Assembly (NCBI GenBank): GCA_947652115.1
Contig: OX393561.1
Coordinates: forward strand, 39,190,033 to 39,254,032
Direction of reading: 5' to 3'
Length of the DNA stretch: 64,000 bases
Source of the DNA: Blastomussa wellsi
Taxonomy: Eukaryota > Cnidaria > Anthozoa > Scleractinia > Plerogyridae
The translations under genes and the position numbers were made by a program. This document shows, one piece after another, positions 47,101-54,770 of this stretch (within the stretch, counting starts at the first letter, position 1; every line of letters begins with the position of its first letter). The notes beneath the pieces are model-generated. The model saw only the letters and a list, made by a program, of their open reading frames with translations, ran no database searches and was not told the origin of the DNA.

Positions 47101-50100
47101 TGCTGGCTGAGGAGGGTAATTCACTATGGTTCCTTGGTCTCAGGTGCTCCCTAGTTCTCTGGTAGATCTTCCCTTGGATGTCCACTGTGTAGGTTCGGGG
47201 GCGCTCTGTTGGCTGTGGCCTATTTAGCACGGTCCCTGACTGCCAGGTATTCTTCAGGGTGTTCCAGACAAACACCGGTTCTCGGTTGTTAAGGGGTCTC
47301 TTGTCACTACTAGCCTTTCTGTCGTAGAATACTGCTTGCTTTTCTTGGCGTCTCTGGTTAGCTTCTTGATGGAGGTCGTCGTCTGGGTGTTTGGACTTCA
47401 GTGTGCTTCTGCTGCTTGGTAGTGTAGTTTGGGGTTTACGTCCAAACAACAACTCGTGGGGTGATGGCAGCTGGTCGTCAAGGGGAGTCGTGCGATACAT
47501 CCATAAGGCTGTGTAAGGACATTCTTTCTCCTCGAGTGCTTTCCTCAGCAGTGCCTTGCAAGTTCCAATTGTTCTCTCTGCCAGGCTGTTGGCTTGATGG
47601 TGGTATGGGGAACTGCATTGGAGTGTGATGCCACTTTGCTCGCATTTTGTTCTGAACCTTTCACTGATGAACTGAGACCCGAAGTCGGCGACGATAGAGG
47701 TTGGTAGGCCGTACTCTGCCAGGATGCTTGTGAAGTGATTGCATACGGTGTGGCTGGTCATGTTATTGAGGAGTCTTATCACAGGGAATCTCGAGTAGTA
47801 GTCGACGACCATTAGGTACTTCTCCTTGTTAAATTCAAAGATGTCTGCGCCAAGTTTTTCCCATGGCCGGGTTGGGAGGTCCGGCTGCAGGATGGGTAGT
47901 TTGGGTTGAGCTGGCTGGTGCTTGTTACAAGAGTCACAATTTTTCACCATCTGCCTAATGTCAGCAGAGATGCCCGGCCAAAACACGGATTCTCTAGCTC
48001 GGAGGATGCATTTGTTCTCTCCTTGATGTCCCAGATGGATTGCTTGGAGGACTTGGTTTCTCATGGAGGCTGGTATGACGATCCTGCTGCCTTTTAGTAC
48101 TAGGCCATCTTCTAAAGTAAGGTCACATCGGAAGTTCCAAAACTCCCATAGTTCTTGCGGGCACTGCTTTCTGTAAGGCGGCCAGCCATTGAAGATTGTA
48201 TTCTTCAGTAGATTCATAGTAGGATCTTGTGCTGTCGAGGACTGCACTGCTGCCAGGTTGATGGGAGTGGATATGAAGTGGATGTTACGCTGTGATGTAG
48301 GATTTTTTGTCATATTTTCAGCGCTGTGTGTTTCTTTCTTGTGGCACACTCGAGACAGGGCATCAGCAACAGGGATGGATCTCCCTTGCTTGTACTGGAC
48401 GTTGACATCAAATTGAAGACATCTAAGGAGTAGCCTCTGCAACCGGCTCGGAGCGTCATTTATGTTTTTCTTGAAAATTTGCTCCAGAGGGGAGTGGTCG
48501 GTTTCAACTGTCACGTGCCGACCGAGCAGGTAGTACTTAAACTTCTCTAACCCGTACGTGACTGCCAGGCACTCGCGCTCAAGGTTTGAATATCTGGACT
48601 CGGTTTCGGTGAGTGACCGGGATGCCATGGAAACAATGTGTTCATTGCCTTGGGAGTCTAACTGTCTCAGCCAGGCCCCAATGCCTGTTTTGCTTGCATC
48701 ACATTGAAGGATTGTTGGTGTGCTCGGGTCTGGGTCGTAGTAGGAGATTAGCCTGGATGTGCAGAGTTCTTGCTTAATCTCATCGAGTGCCTGTTGATGG
48801 TGGGACTCCCAGCTGAAGTGGACGTGCTTCTTGGTTAGCTCTCTTAGTGGCGATGTTAGGTCAGCTAGCTTTATCGAAAAGCGGTTCAGGTAGGTTACCA
48901 TGCCCAAGATGGTCTGAAGCTCCCCCATGTTCGATGGACTCTTCAAATTGCGAATTGCTTCAAGTTTCTCTTTTGCGGGTTGGATTCCATTCTCAGTCAG
49001 GACGTGCCCATAAAAGTTGACTTGCGTCTGCTTGAACTGCAACTTTTCAGAATTGAGGCTGACATTGTGCTTGCGTGTGGCCTGGAGCATTTTACAGAAG
49101 GCTTGATCGTGCTCTGTTTCGGTTGAACCGCACACCACGATGTCGTCAGCGATCCCCATTACGTTGGGGATTCCCCTATAAACCTCATCGAGCTTGCGTT
49201 GGAAGATGTCTTGGGAGAGTTTGACCCCGAAGGGTAATCGTTTAAAACGATACCGTCCGAAAGGGGTGTTAAACGTGCACAGCAGGCTTGACTCATGGTC
49301 CAAGGCTACATGCCAATAGCCTTTCTTTGTGTCCACAACGGAGAAGAATTTCTTTCCGTGTAGCTGCGGCAGGAGCTCATCAATGGTACGTGTGTAATAG
49401 TGCTCTCGACGTATACTCTTGTTCAGGTCCTTAGGGTCAAGGCAGAGTCTGATCTTCTTTTTGCCTTCAGGGGTTTCTCTGATGTTGCAAACAATTGAGT
49501 TTACCCAGTCGGTTGGCTCAGTCACGGCTGTGATGACATCATCCGCGATCATTTTGTCAAGCTCCTCCTTGTATAGGGGGAGTATGTGTACTGGAACAGT
49601 GCGTGGCGGGTGGATGACTGGAACAGGATGATCAATTAACTGGATGTGATACTTCTCTCCTGGGAAACAGCCTAACTTGTCGAAGCAGTCTTGGTACTCT
49701 TCCATAACAGTGGGCTTGGATAGCTGACCACGTTTTGCCTCGGCGTCTGTCTTGGTTGGTGGAATGGTGTTAACTTCATCCAGATTGGCTGATATTATTC
49801 CCAGGTCTTGGCACTGTCGGCACCCCAGCATGGATGGGCTTCCTGGGGCTTCCACGATGTTGAATGTGATAGTGGCTGTCTTGTCTTCATAAGAGACCTG
49901 TAAGGTGGCAACACCAAGGTTTTCGATTGTGGAGCCTCCATATCCTCTAAGAACATTGCTGCATGGAAGGATAGTAATCGGGAATGGGAAGTGCTGAAGG
50001 TCTGTGGTGGTGATTACGCTGGCATCTGCTCCTGTATCTACTTTTAGGCTCATGTCATGGGCTTCATTAATCTTGACCTTGGCGTAAATCTTGTTTGGGT

Positions 50101-52584
50101 GACTGTCAAGGGCGTTTAGTGACATTTCTTGGGTTTGCTGGCCCTTTGTTGAAGTGAGAGTTCCAAGAAATACAGTGATGGGTTCTGTATCACTTGTTTC
50201 CTCATCTGATTCTTCTTCATAGGTGTATGCATAATCATCTTCAAAGGGGTACTCATCCTCTAGGTGGATATCTTGGCCCTGGTACTCTGGGCTGCTCACG
50301 ATCTGGTGGACCTTTTGAAGACGTTGTTGCATGCACACCCTTGCATAATGGCCGGTCTTGCCGCAGTGCTTGCATTTTGAATTCTTAGCTGGGCAGTGAG
50401 CTGATTTGTCATGGGTGTTTCCGCATCTGAAACAGCCCTTTGACTTAAACTGAAGATGGCGAGGTTTTCTTGCAGCGTGATCTCTTTGGTTTTGGTCACC
50501 GTAGGATGTTTGGTGTGTGTAGCCTTGACTTGGTGGGGTTTTTCTGCTCGAATGTTTTTGAACTGTGTGAAGATCAGATTTCTCTTCACCTTTGGAAATT
50601 ATCTTCATGTGTGCTTTAGTGCTTTCCTCGATTTTCGCCAGGTCATAGACTTGTTTGAAGGTCAGCTGGTTTCCTAGTGCTATCGCATCTTTGCGTACTT
50701 TATCTGACGCCACGCCAAATACCAGGGTATCCCTGAGGGTATTTTCTTTAGCGGCGGGTTCGTATCCACCATCTTCGATGAGTAGTCGAGCTTCGGTTAC
50801 GAACTCTTCGAGTGGTTTATCTCCTTGTTTTAGGCATCGAAGTTGATACCTGGCGAGAATCTGGTTACTTTGGGGCTTTGTGTACGCCTCTAGTGCCGCC
50901 ATTACTGGGTCGATCTTGAGGTCGTCGCCTTCGCTGGCCCACGTGGATGTATTGTAAATTTCTAGGCCTTTGTCGCCTATCCAGAGGAGCAGCAGTCTAA
51001 CTTTTTTCGCCTCTTCGAGTTTGTCGAGTGGCCCCGCGAAGATAAGTTCGCATTTCTGTTGAAATAGCTTGAAACGTTTGTGAACATCTCCTGAAGTAGT
51101 CCAGTCCATAGACGGTGGCTTGAATCTGTCGGCCATGTTGTCTGTTTTGAATGTTCGAAGTAATTGATGTGTTTGAATTGATCGAAGTATCTGATATGTT
51201 CGAAGTAATTGATGTGCTTGAATTGACGTACTTAGTAATGGTCGAAAGATCCCACTTCTGACACCATGACACGAAATGGAAGGCGAATACCAGTTGAGAT
51301 TTGCTCGAAGTCTAAGTTTTCAATGCCATGTGCTCAGCCGAGCGAGCTGTTACAAAATGCCTGGGGCAAGCATGCCCATATATGGTTGTCACGCTGGACA
51401 TACTGTGACAACCTTACGGGCAAACTGAGCAACGAAACGGATGGCAATGCGAAAGTGCTAACAAAGGAAGGAGCAACATTTAGCCTACCTATGCTCTGAG
51501 GTTGCACTGAAGCTGGTACTTGAGCGCTGGAGACAACCGCTTGCGAGTTGGAAATCAGCAACCATGGCAAGAAGCGGTCGAAGAGCATTGACAATGGAAG
51601 CGGTTAAGGCCTCCACGGATAAACCAGGGCCAGATGAGGAACCAAATGAAATGTGCGAGTGGAATTCCGAACCAGAACTCGAAGCAGGGAGTGTGACTGG
51701 CGGGAAAAATTATCCACATTTGCGTTGGTCGGAGGCCAAAGCCATAGCAGAGCTCAAACTGTTGATCGTGGACCACCTCGGTGGCATAAGAATCGAAGAA
51801 AAAACGATGCAAACACTGATACGGAGGCCAAGCAGCAAATGCCAACACTTTCAACAGACAATATCACAAAAAGGCGAGTAACGAGCAAACAAAGCGAGCA
51901 AGCTAGCAGGACATGACGTGACCGTATGCGAGGCCGCCGGTAGAGACGAAACCACAGATAGATTTACATTTGCCGTGGCAAGAAGCAGTTGAAGTGCATT
52001 GACAGTGGAAGCGGTTAAGTTCTCCACAGATAAACCAGGGCCAGATGATGAACCAAGTGAAATGTGCGAGTTGAATTCCGAACCAGAACTCGAAGCAGGG
52101 ATTGTGACATGACTGGCGGGAAATCCCCACATTTGCGATCGTCGGAAGCCAAATCCATAGCAGAGCTCAAACTGTTGTTCGTGGACCGCCTCGATGGCAT
52201 AAGAAGTGAAGAAAAGACGATACAAACATTCCTATGAAGGCCAAGCAGCAAATGCAAACACTTTCAACAGGCAATATCACAAAAAAAGGCGAGTAACGAG
52301 CAAACAAAGCGAGCAAGCTAGCAGGCAATGAAGCAAAGCACATGGCAGTGCCCCTGCAAACCTCCCTGGAACCCCCCACATAATATTAATGCAGCCGCTG
52401 CATTGGCTTAGTTTTAACCTTGCCTAAATTCCATTTAGCCTCATTTAGTATACCCCCAAGAAGGTCTCTTTGATGTTCAGTTGTAGAAAAATCGGGGTCG
52501 CTCTTCCCCGATTTTTCTAGGAAGATTGAAGGGACATCTTCTTGCAGGGTAGGTTCTTGCAGGTTACATATGAATAGAGGGGGT

Positions 52585-52622
<38 letters not shown>

Positions 52623-52841
52623 GTACAACAATATAATTTGGTTTTATCAACTGGGATGATAGTGTCAATTGGCCACCGTAAAGAGATTCAAGAGCTGACG
52701 TTTCGAGCGTTAGCCCTTCCTCGGAGCGAATCCTTCGCTCCAACGAAGGGCTAACGCTCGAAACATCAGCTCTTGAATCTCTTTACGGTGGCCAATTGAC
52801 ATTATCAACCCAGTTGATAAAACCAAATTATATTGTTATAC

Positions 52842-52886
<45 letters not shown>

Positions 52887-54588
52887 CTATCAATTAGTAA
52901 GAGTAAATCACCATGTACACGGTTAGAACTATTTAAAATAATTTCACCATGTAAAGTACAGAGTGACATACAGAGCTTTCCTTCATTTCCATATGAGCCT
53001 ATTGGCCATTCTGGCCGCAGCTTACACCAGTTTCCTTACCATGAAGCAACCAGGAGTATTTCTACTCCCCTCTAGATGGGATGGTAGACCATCACACATT
53101 TACCCATTTATACACCTGGGTGAAGAGAGGCACCATGGGAGTACACTACCTTGCCCAGAACACAAAAGAAAATGTAGTGCCCTGACCGAGGCTCGAGCCC
53201 AGACCACCCAATCAGGAGTCCAATGCTAGGCCACCAATGCCTCCTATAATTTCCGAGTAGAGATAAACCTCAATCTCTACAATACAACCTCAACCTCATC
53301 ATAGGTCATTGCAGAAAGGTGACCAGGAACAGGTTTCAGTAATTAGTGAAGTAGAAATTATGGTCCAGTATATATAACAGCTAGCTAAAAAATATACCTT
53401 CGATATCCTGAGAGTGGTTGCGGCTCTTCCTCTTTCTTCATGCACATGGTTGTCAGAGTTGCTATTAAACTTGCCAAAAGGACAAGAAGGAACAAGCAAA
53501 TGAGCCTGATTGGAAACAGTGTAATACTAAGAACTGCAACCTGAAATTATAACAACAAATTACGTCATAAAACTGGGGCTTGTTGTCAGTAATACAAATT
53601 GTCAATGGTTTCATTTTGTTTTATTAAGTATAAACATAGTTATCATCAATACAAATAATAAGCTTATGCACCTATCATTGTTAAGCCTGAGGGGAGAGGG
53701 TGGGGCTCCAACAGGATTTTGACTGAGGCTTCTTCCCAGGGTGGGGATTTTGATTAGGAATTTTGATATGGCAACCATCTTGGATAGTGGAGAAGTGGAA
53801 GATTTTTTATATTTTTGACCAATGATTATATAAACGGCAGTGAAATACCAGGTGAGCTTTCGCACAAAAACATGATATCTTCACACGTGAAGATGACATG
53901 TTCTCTTCACATGTGAAGATATCTCCGTTGCTATGGTTATGCAATAAAATGTGCCTTTCGCAGCAAAAGAGAGAAGGCTTGGGATATTACATGGCCGCTT
54001 GGAGATACGGAATTTTTCTTCTCTTGTTGGAATATCGTGCAACACTCGAAGAGAAATTTCGTATCTCTGTCCAGACCGGGGTGGGAAATTTGACTCATTT
54101 TTCCGAAAATGTCAATATCCCCATCCCATGCCCCCCCTCCCCCCTCGGGCTTAACATTGATAGTTCATTAATAATAAATGTTCAAATTAAATTTTAGAAA
54201 ATTTGATAAGCTTAATGACACCTCCCAAAAGTATTCCTTAATTTTCTACCGTACTTGGGTCTACTTGTGCAGACAAATAACTTTGCAGATCGTAGTTTGT
54301 TTACTTTTGGACAGCTGATGAAGAAACCTCCATTGCTGTTTCCTAAACAGAATTTATTTCTGCTTATAGAACGGCTTTTGGTACTCAAAATGAATTGAAG
54401 AATCAAGTTCTTTCAGATATCTAGAACGAGGAAAAGTGTTGTTAAACTACATAAAATACAATTACTAAACTCACCTTCACTTTATCGCAAGCAGTGAGTT
54501 GTAACCGATACGAAAACGGGTTCTGCACATCAGGCGCCACCAGAGATTTGGCGCGCAAAATCACTTTTCCTTTTGGTCTTGCGGACAT
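32195..54588 (-). CDS. LPCAT2: Lysophosphatidylcholine acyltransferase LPCAT1/2-type (15 exons, 510 aa)
   Basis: LPCAT1/2 enzymes acylate lysophosphatidylcholine (and lyso-PAF for LPCAT2) at the ER and lipid droplets. Minus-strand exons: 54588-54475, 53540-53398, 42711-42494, 41908-41777, 41122-41081, 39707-39649, 38713-38679, 38245-38191, 37522-37493, 37298-37246, 35651-35526, 35129-34979, 33795-33697, 32899-32755 and 32325-32195. All phases join to 510 codons plus stop. Residues 39-70 are a hydrophobic anchor. The acyltransferase motifs are H128-SSFV-D133 (HX4D), PLIG near 155-158, QPVYVSRTDPDSRKKT and E202-GTC. Four EF-hand loops start at D353, D385, D422 and D458; the first three are canonical and the fourth is degenerate (R462). 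The C-terminus ends EAQA without the KKXX-type signal of vertebrate LPCATs. Human LPCAT2 is 544 aa. Whether it matches LPCAT1 or LPCAT2 cannot be settled here. Intron 2 is 10.7 kb and holds nested transposons. Confidence 0.93.
34597..34923. mobile_element. CAGGTCACCAAAG-family MITE, copy 2 (LPCAT intron)
   Basis: The ends CACAGGTGACCAAAGCGTA and TACGCTTTGGTGACCTGTG are perfect inverted repeats, followed inward by CTATAAGAGTTTGTAT and its complement. The outer sequence matches 16100-16848 but the core is different and shorter, so this is a deletion derivative. Confidence 0.85.
35846..35977. mobile_element. Foldback repeat (LPCAT intron), first of two abutting hairpins
   Basis: CTGTTCAGTAATAGATCAC at 35846 pairs with GTGATCTATTACTGAACAG ending at 35977. 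Pairing continues through GACGTCAAGATGTGGTAAGA and TCTTACCACATTTTGACGTC. It overlaps by 3 bp with the next hairpin. Confidence 0.75.
35975..36172. mobile_element. Foldback repeat (LPCAT intron), second abutting hairpin
   Basis: CAGATGCACGGTGACATGGA at 35975 pairs with TCCATGTCGCCGTGCATCTG ending at 36172. The inner arms TCCAACAGCCCAAAAACGTG and TTTTTGGGCTGTTGAA also pair. It shares the GAGACACTCACG-like words of the 8394/12230 family. Confidence 0.75.
36490..36650. repeat. ATGAGAGTT-rich repeat, second copy
   Basis: Repeats CATGAGAGT, AATGAGAGTTTTCTC and AACTC(C/T)CATCAAC in both orientations, and shares TTTGGCCCG with the block at 14534-14720. It lies in an LPCAT intron. Confidence 0.55.
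36798..37147 (-). mobile_element. tRNA-derived SINE flanked by long direct repeats
   Basis: The minus strand at about 36995-36925 is tRNA-like: GGCTTCATAGCTCAGTTGGC (acceptor and D-arm/A box) and GTTCGAATCCCGTTGAAGCC (B box and acceptor). The anticodon arm is defective (C at position 33 and a mismatched stem), so a functional tRNA is unlikely. About 95 bp starting GTGAAGTATTA and including GTGAAGAATGATC(G/A)TCGCA is duplicated on both sides (36798 and 37053), giving a dimer-like structure. Confidence 0.75.
39001..39430. mobile_element. Composite inverted-repeat element with minisatellite and tRNA-like segment
   Basis: TGCAGGAATGGCTCCGGG at 39001-39018 is matched exactly by CCCGGAGCCATTCCTGCA at 39413-39430. 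Inside, 39075-39210 is a tandem array of a roughly 33-bp unit around GGTTAGCCTACTGAGCACTG. About 39278-39345 is tRNA-like, with CTCGGTAGAGTAGTGGTTAG as an A box and GGGATCGATTCC as a B box. So a SINE-like unit and a minisatellite are both enclosed by 18-bp inverted repeats. Confidence 0.78.
39973..40700. mobile_element. 730-bp foldback transposon with arrayed subterminal repeats
   Basis: Terminal inverted repeats of about 45 bp: ACGGTGGCCCACAAGTGCAC on the left and GTGCACTTGTGGGCCACCGT on the right. Each end continues into an array of an approximately 20-bp unit, CTCACTCCGAATTCTAAAA on the left and its complement on the right (about six and seven units). The flanks CCTATCCT and ACTATCCT match at 7 of 8 positions, suggesting an 8-bp hAT-type target duplication. 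The core (about 40137-40510) has no recognised transposase, so it is probably non-autonomous. Confidence 0.88.
43560..44540 (-). pseudogene. Tyrosine recombinase/integrase, frameshifted
   Basis: The minus strand reads across at least three frames. An N-terminal SAM-like part has GLAPSLHRTYKSAQ and SSIKIYLSAVRSMHIDLGF. QRVMRGIKRTQGPSGS then follows, and LLFRPCQPSTLSF lies nearby in an overlapping frame. The catalytic part has FEFLCYYEFTVPSLSAFNP, HSFRIGAARVAARMGVPDHL and IQAMGHWNSDAYKLYIRT. The box II H-x-x-R (HSFR) and the active-site Tyr of YKLYIRT (near 43586) survive. In relatives the box I segment reads FLRxGEF; here it is FLCYYEF, so the first catalytic Arg appears lost. Frame changes near 44190, 44060 and 43735 make it inactive. 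Confidence 0.8.
46324..46497 (+). pseudogene. Small ORF of unknown function broken by the gypsy insertion (left part)
   Basis: An ATG at 46324 opens 58 codons of an acidic, Asp/Glu/Lys-rich sequence (MNKLSRDDLQDQLVRN...) that runs into the LTR boundary. Without the element and one copy of the ACCTT duplication, the frame would continue in phase at 51416 for 27 more codons, to the TGA at 51497-51499. It runs on the plus strand, opposite to the recombinase. The family is not recognised. Confidence 0.4.
46493..46497. repeat. Target-site duplication, left copy (ACCTT)
   Basis: Five bases directly outside the left LTR, matched by ACCTT at 51411-51415. A 5-bp duplication is usual for Ty3/gypsy integrases. 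Confidence 0.93.
46498..46641 (-). repeat. 3' LTR of the gypsy element (144 bp)
   Basis: Runs TGACACGAAATGG...CATACTGTGACA on the plus strand (TGTCACAG...TTTCGTGTCA in element orientation). By eye it is identical over all 144 bp to 51267-51410. Confidence 0.96.
46642..46655 (-). promoter_or_regulatory. Polypurine tract (plus-strand primer)
   Basis: In element orientation AAAAAGGGGGAA abuts the 3' LTR start TGTCACAG. It is the expected RNase-H-resistant primer for plus-strand DNA synthesis. Confidence 0.9.
46835..51136 (-). CDS. Gag-pol polyprotein of Ty3/gypsy element (1433 aa)
   Basis: One frame encodes the whole replication machinery, with no gag/pol frameshift. The gag core spans residues 1-230. 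Two CCHC zinc knuckles follow, at 235-248 (CFRCGNTHDKSAHC) and 255-268 (CKHCGKTGHYARVC). The aspartic protease has DTGA at 367-370. Reverse transcriptase covers about 500-700, with D602 in VVDTKKGYW, LPFGV at 634-638 and the catalytic ADD in GIADDIV at 661-667. RNase H runs from QCDASKTG (811-818) to TDHSPL (879-884). Integrase has the zinc finger H1034, H1037, C1067, C1070 and the D1098-D1151-E1187 core with DX35E spacing. A Ser/Pro-rich tail follows, without a recognised chromodomain. All catalytic residues are present, so the element may be active. The domain order PR-RT-RH-IN is that of Ty3/gypsy. Confidence 0.96.
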   Translation of the reverse strand: MADRFKPPSMDWTTSGDVHKRFKLFQQKCELIFAGPLDKLEEAKKVRLLLLWIGDKGLEIYNTSTWASEGDDLKIDPVMAALEAYTKPQSNQILARYQLRCLKQGDKPLEEFVTEARLLIEDGGYEPAAKENTLRDTLVFGVASDKVRKDAIALGNQLTFKQVYDLAKIEESTKAHMKIISKGEEKSDLHTVQKHSSRKTPPSQGYTHQTSYGDQNQRDHAARKPRHLQFKSKGCFRCGNTHDKSAHCPAKNSKCKHCGKTGHYARVCMQQRLQKVHQIVSSPEYQGQDIHLEDEYPFEDDYAYTYEEESDEETSDTEPITVFLGTLTSTKGQQTQEMSLNALDSHPNKIYAKVKINEAHDMSLKVDTGADASVITTTDLQHFPFPITILPCSNVLRGYGGSTIENLGVATLQVSYEDKTATITFNIVEAPGSPSMLGCRQCQDLGIISANLDEVNTIPPTKTDAEAKRGQLSKPTVMEEYQDCFDKLGCFPGEKYHIQLIDHPVPVIHPPRTVPVHILPLYKEELDKMIADDVITAVTEPTDWVNSIVCNIRETPEGKKKIRLCLDPKDLNKSIRREHYYTRTIDELLPQLHGKKFFSVVDTKKGYWHVALDHESSLLCTFNTPFGRYRFKRLPFGVKLSQDIFQRKLDEVYRGIPNVMGIADDIVVCGSTETEHDQAFCKMLQATRKHNVSLNSEKLQFKQTQVNFYGHVLTENGIQPAKEKLEAIRNLKSPSNMGELQTILGMVTYLNRFSIKLADLTSPLRELTKKHVHFSWESHHQQALDEIKQELCTSRLISYYDPDPSTPTILQCDASKTGIGAWLRQLDSQGNEHIVSMASRSLTETESRYSNLERECLAVTYGLEKFKYYLLGRHVTVETDHSPLEQIFKKNINDAPSRLQRLLLRCLQFDVNVQYKQGRSIPVADALSRVCHKKETHSAENMTKNPTSQRNIHFISTPINLAAVQSSTAQDPTMNLLKNTIFNGWPPYRKQCPQELWEFWNFRCDLTLEDGLVLKGSRIVIPASMRNQVLQAIHLGHQGENKCILRARESVFWPGISADIRQMVKNCDSCNKHQPAQPKLPILQPDLPTRPWEKLGADIFEFNKEKYLMVVDYYSRFPVIRLLNNMTSHTVCNHFTSILAEYGLPTSIVADFGSQFISERFRTKCEQSGITLQCSSPYHHQANSLAERTIGTCKALLRKALEEKECPYTALWMYRTTPLDDQLPSPHELLFGRKPQTTLPSSRSTLKSKHPDDDLHQEANQRRQEKQAVFYDRKASSDKRPLNNREPVFVWNTLKNTWQSGTVLNRPQPTERPRTYTVDIQGKIYQRTREHLRPRNHSELPSSASSNPPPSGTVTLVQNPKDPQETLSRPTPLAVASPTDGSSEKQVDPPCSEKQIDLEPVGAAVISGRSCYQPKSQVTRTGRITQVPTKFKD
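51249..51266 (-). promoter_or_regulatory. Primer-binding site complementary to tRNA-Leu
   Basis: TGGTGTCAGAAGTGGGAT in element orientation lies directly after the 5' LTR. It is complementary to a 3' end ATCCCACTTCTGACA plus CCA, which is the end of metazoan tRNA-Leu of the CAA/CAG type as I remember it. Confidence 0.88.
51267..51410 (-). repeat. 5' LTR of the gypsy element (144 bp)
   Basis: Identical by eye to 46498-46641, with TG...CA ends in element orientation. Right flank ACCTT is at 51411-51415. At only 144 bp it must contain the element's promoter and the start of R. Confidence 0.96.
51568..52325. repeat. Tandem duplication of about 340 bp
   Basis: Copies at about 51568-51911 and 51977-52325 share GATAAACCAGGGCCAGATGA, CCGAACCAGAACTCGAAGCA and AACAAAGCGAGCAAGC. 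They differ by scattered substitutions and small indels. The first copy keeps an open plus-strand frame (51564-51881) that is broken in the second. It is part of the recombinase element. Confidence 0.8.
52574..52890. mobile_element. Near-complete palindrome (foldback MITE), LPCAT intron 2
   Basis: ATAGAGGGGGTTAGTTTCTA is mirrored by TAGAAACTTACCCCCTCTAT. The arms run almost to the centre (AACGAAGGGCTAACGCTCGA / TCGAGCGTTAGCCCTTC). The total is about 317 bp with arms of roughly 150 bp. A one-arm fragment is at 14920-14990. Confidence 0.88.
53058..53247. mobile_element. SINE-like fragment
   Basis: Contains CCTGGGTGAAGAGAGGCAC, CTTGCCCAGAACACA and GAGGCTCGAGCCCAGACC. The last looks like a degraded reverse B box (GGNTCGAACCC). 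The pattern resembles a widespread class of tRNA-related SINEs in marine invertebrates. No complete ends were seen. Confidence 0.45.
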
Positions 54589-54770
54589 TTTAAAACAGCA
54601 TAATAGTATCAAGGATATCAGACAATTATAATACCAGCTAGCTAATCATAAAATCTGCATGGGCCCTTGTTCTTCTGTTCAAAACAATATTCTTCTTTTC
54701 CTCTTTCGCCGTTTGATGTATACCTAAATATGGTGATCTTTACCATATATGTAGATCACCTGCATGGGAC

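Larger units (their letters stand above)
46498..51410 (-). mobile_element. Full-length Ty3/gypsy LTR retrotransposon, very recent insertion
   Basis: 4,913 bp with 144-bp identical LTRs, a 5-bp ACCTT target duplication, a tRNA-Leu-type primer-binding site next to the 5' LTR, a polypurine tract next to the 3' LTR and a single intact gag-pol frame. It lies inside the older recombinase element within LPCAT intron 2, in the same orientation as LPCAT. There is no env gene. Confidence 0.96.
42857..52448 (-). mobile_element. Tyrosine-recombinase element with split-direct-repeat-like ends, split by a gypsy insertion
   Basis: A 146-bp sequence (X) occurs at 43057-43202 and 52302-52447 with no difference seen. 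A 122-bp sequence (Y) occurs at 42857-42978 and 43200-43321. In minus-strand order this gives X1 - body - Y1 X2 Y2, the layout of split direct repeats known from DIRS-group YR elements such as Ngaro. The body contains a decayed tyrosine recombinase (43560-44540). Close to X1, a 340-bp segment is tandemly duplicated (51568-51911 and 51977-52325). No reverse transcriptase was recognised in the remaining body, so DIRS/Ngaro membership is uncertain; it may be non-autonomous or Crypton-like. The gypsy element at 46498-51410 is nested inside it. Confidence 0.7.

Noticed and set aside
51564..51881. 105-codon plus-strand ORF next to the gypsy element
   Set aside because: It lies in a tandem duplication of the recombinase element; the second copy is interrupted by stops, so conservation as a gene is not supported.
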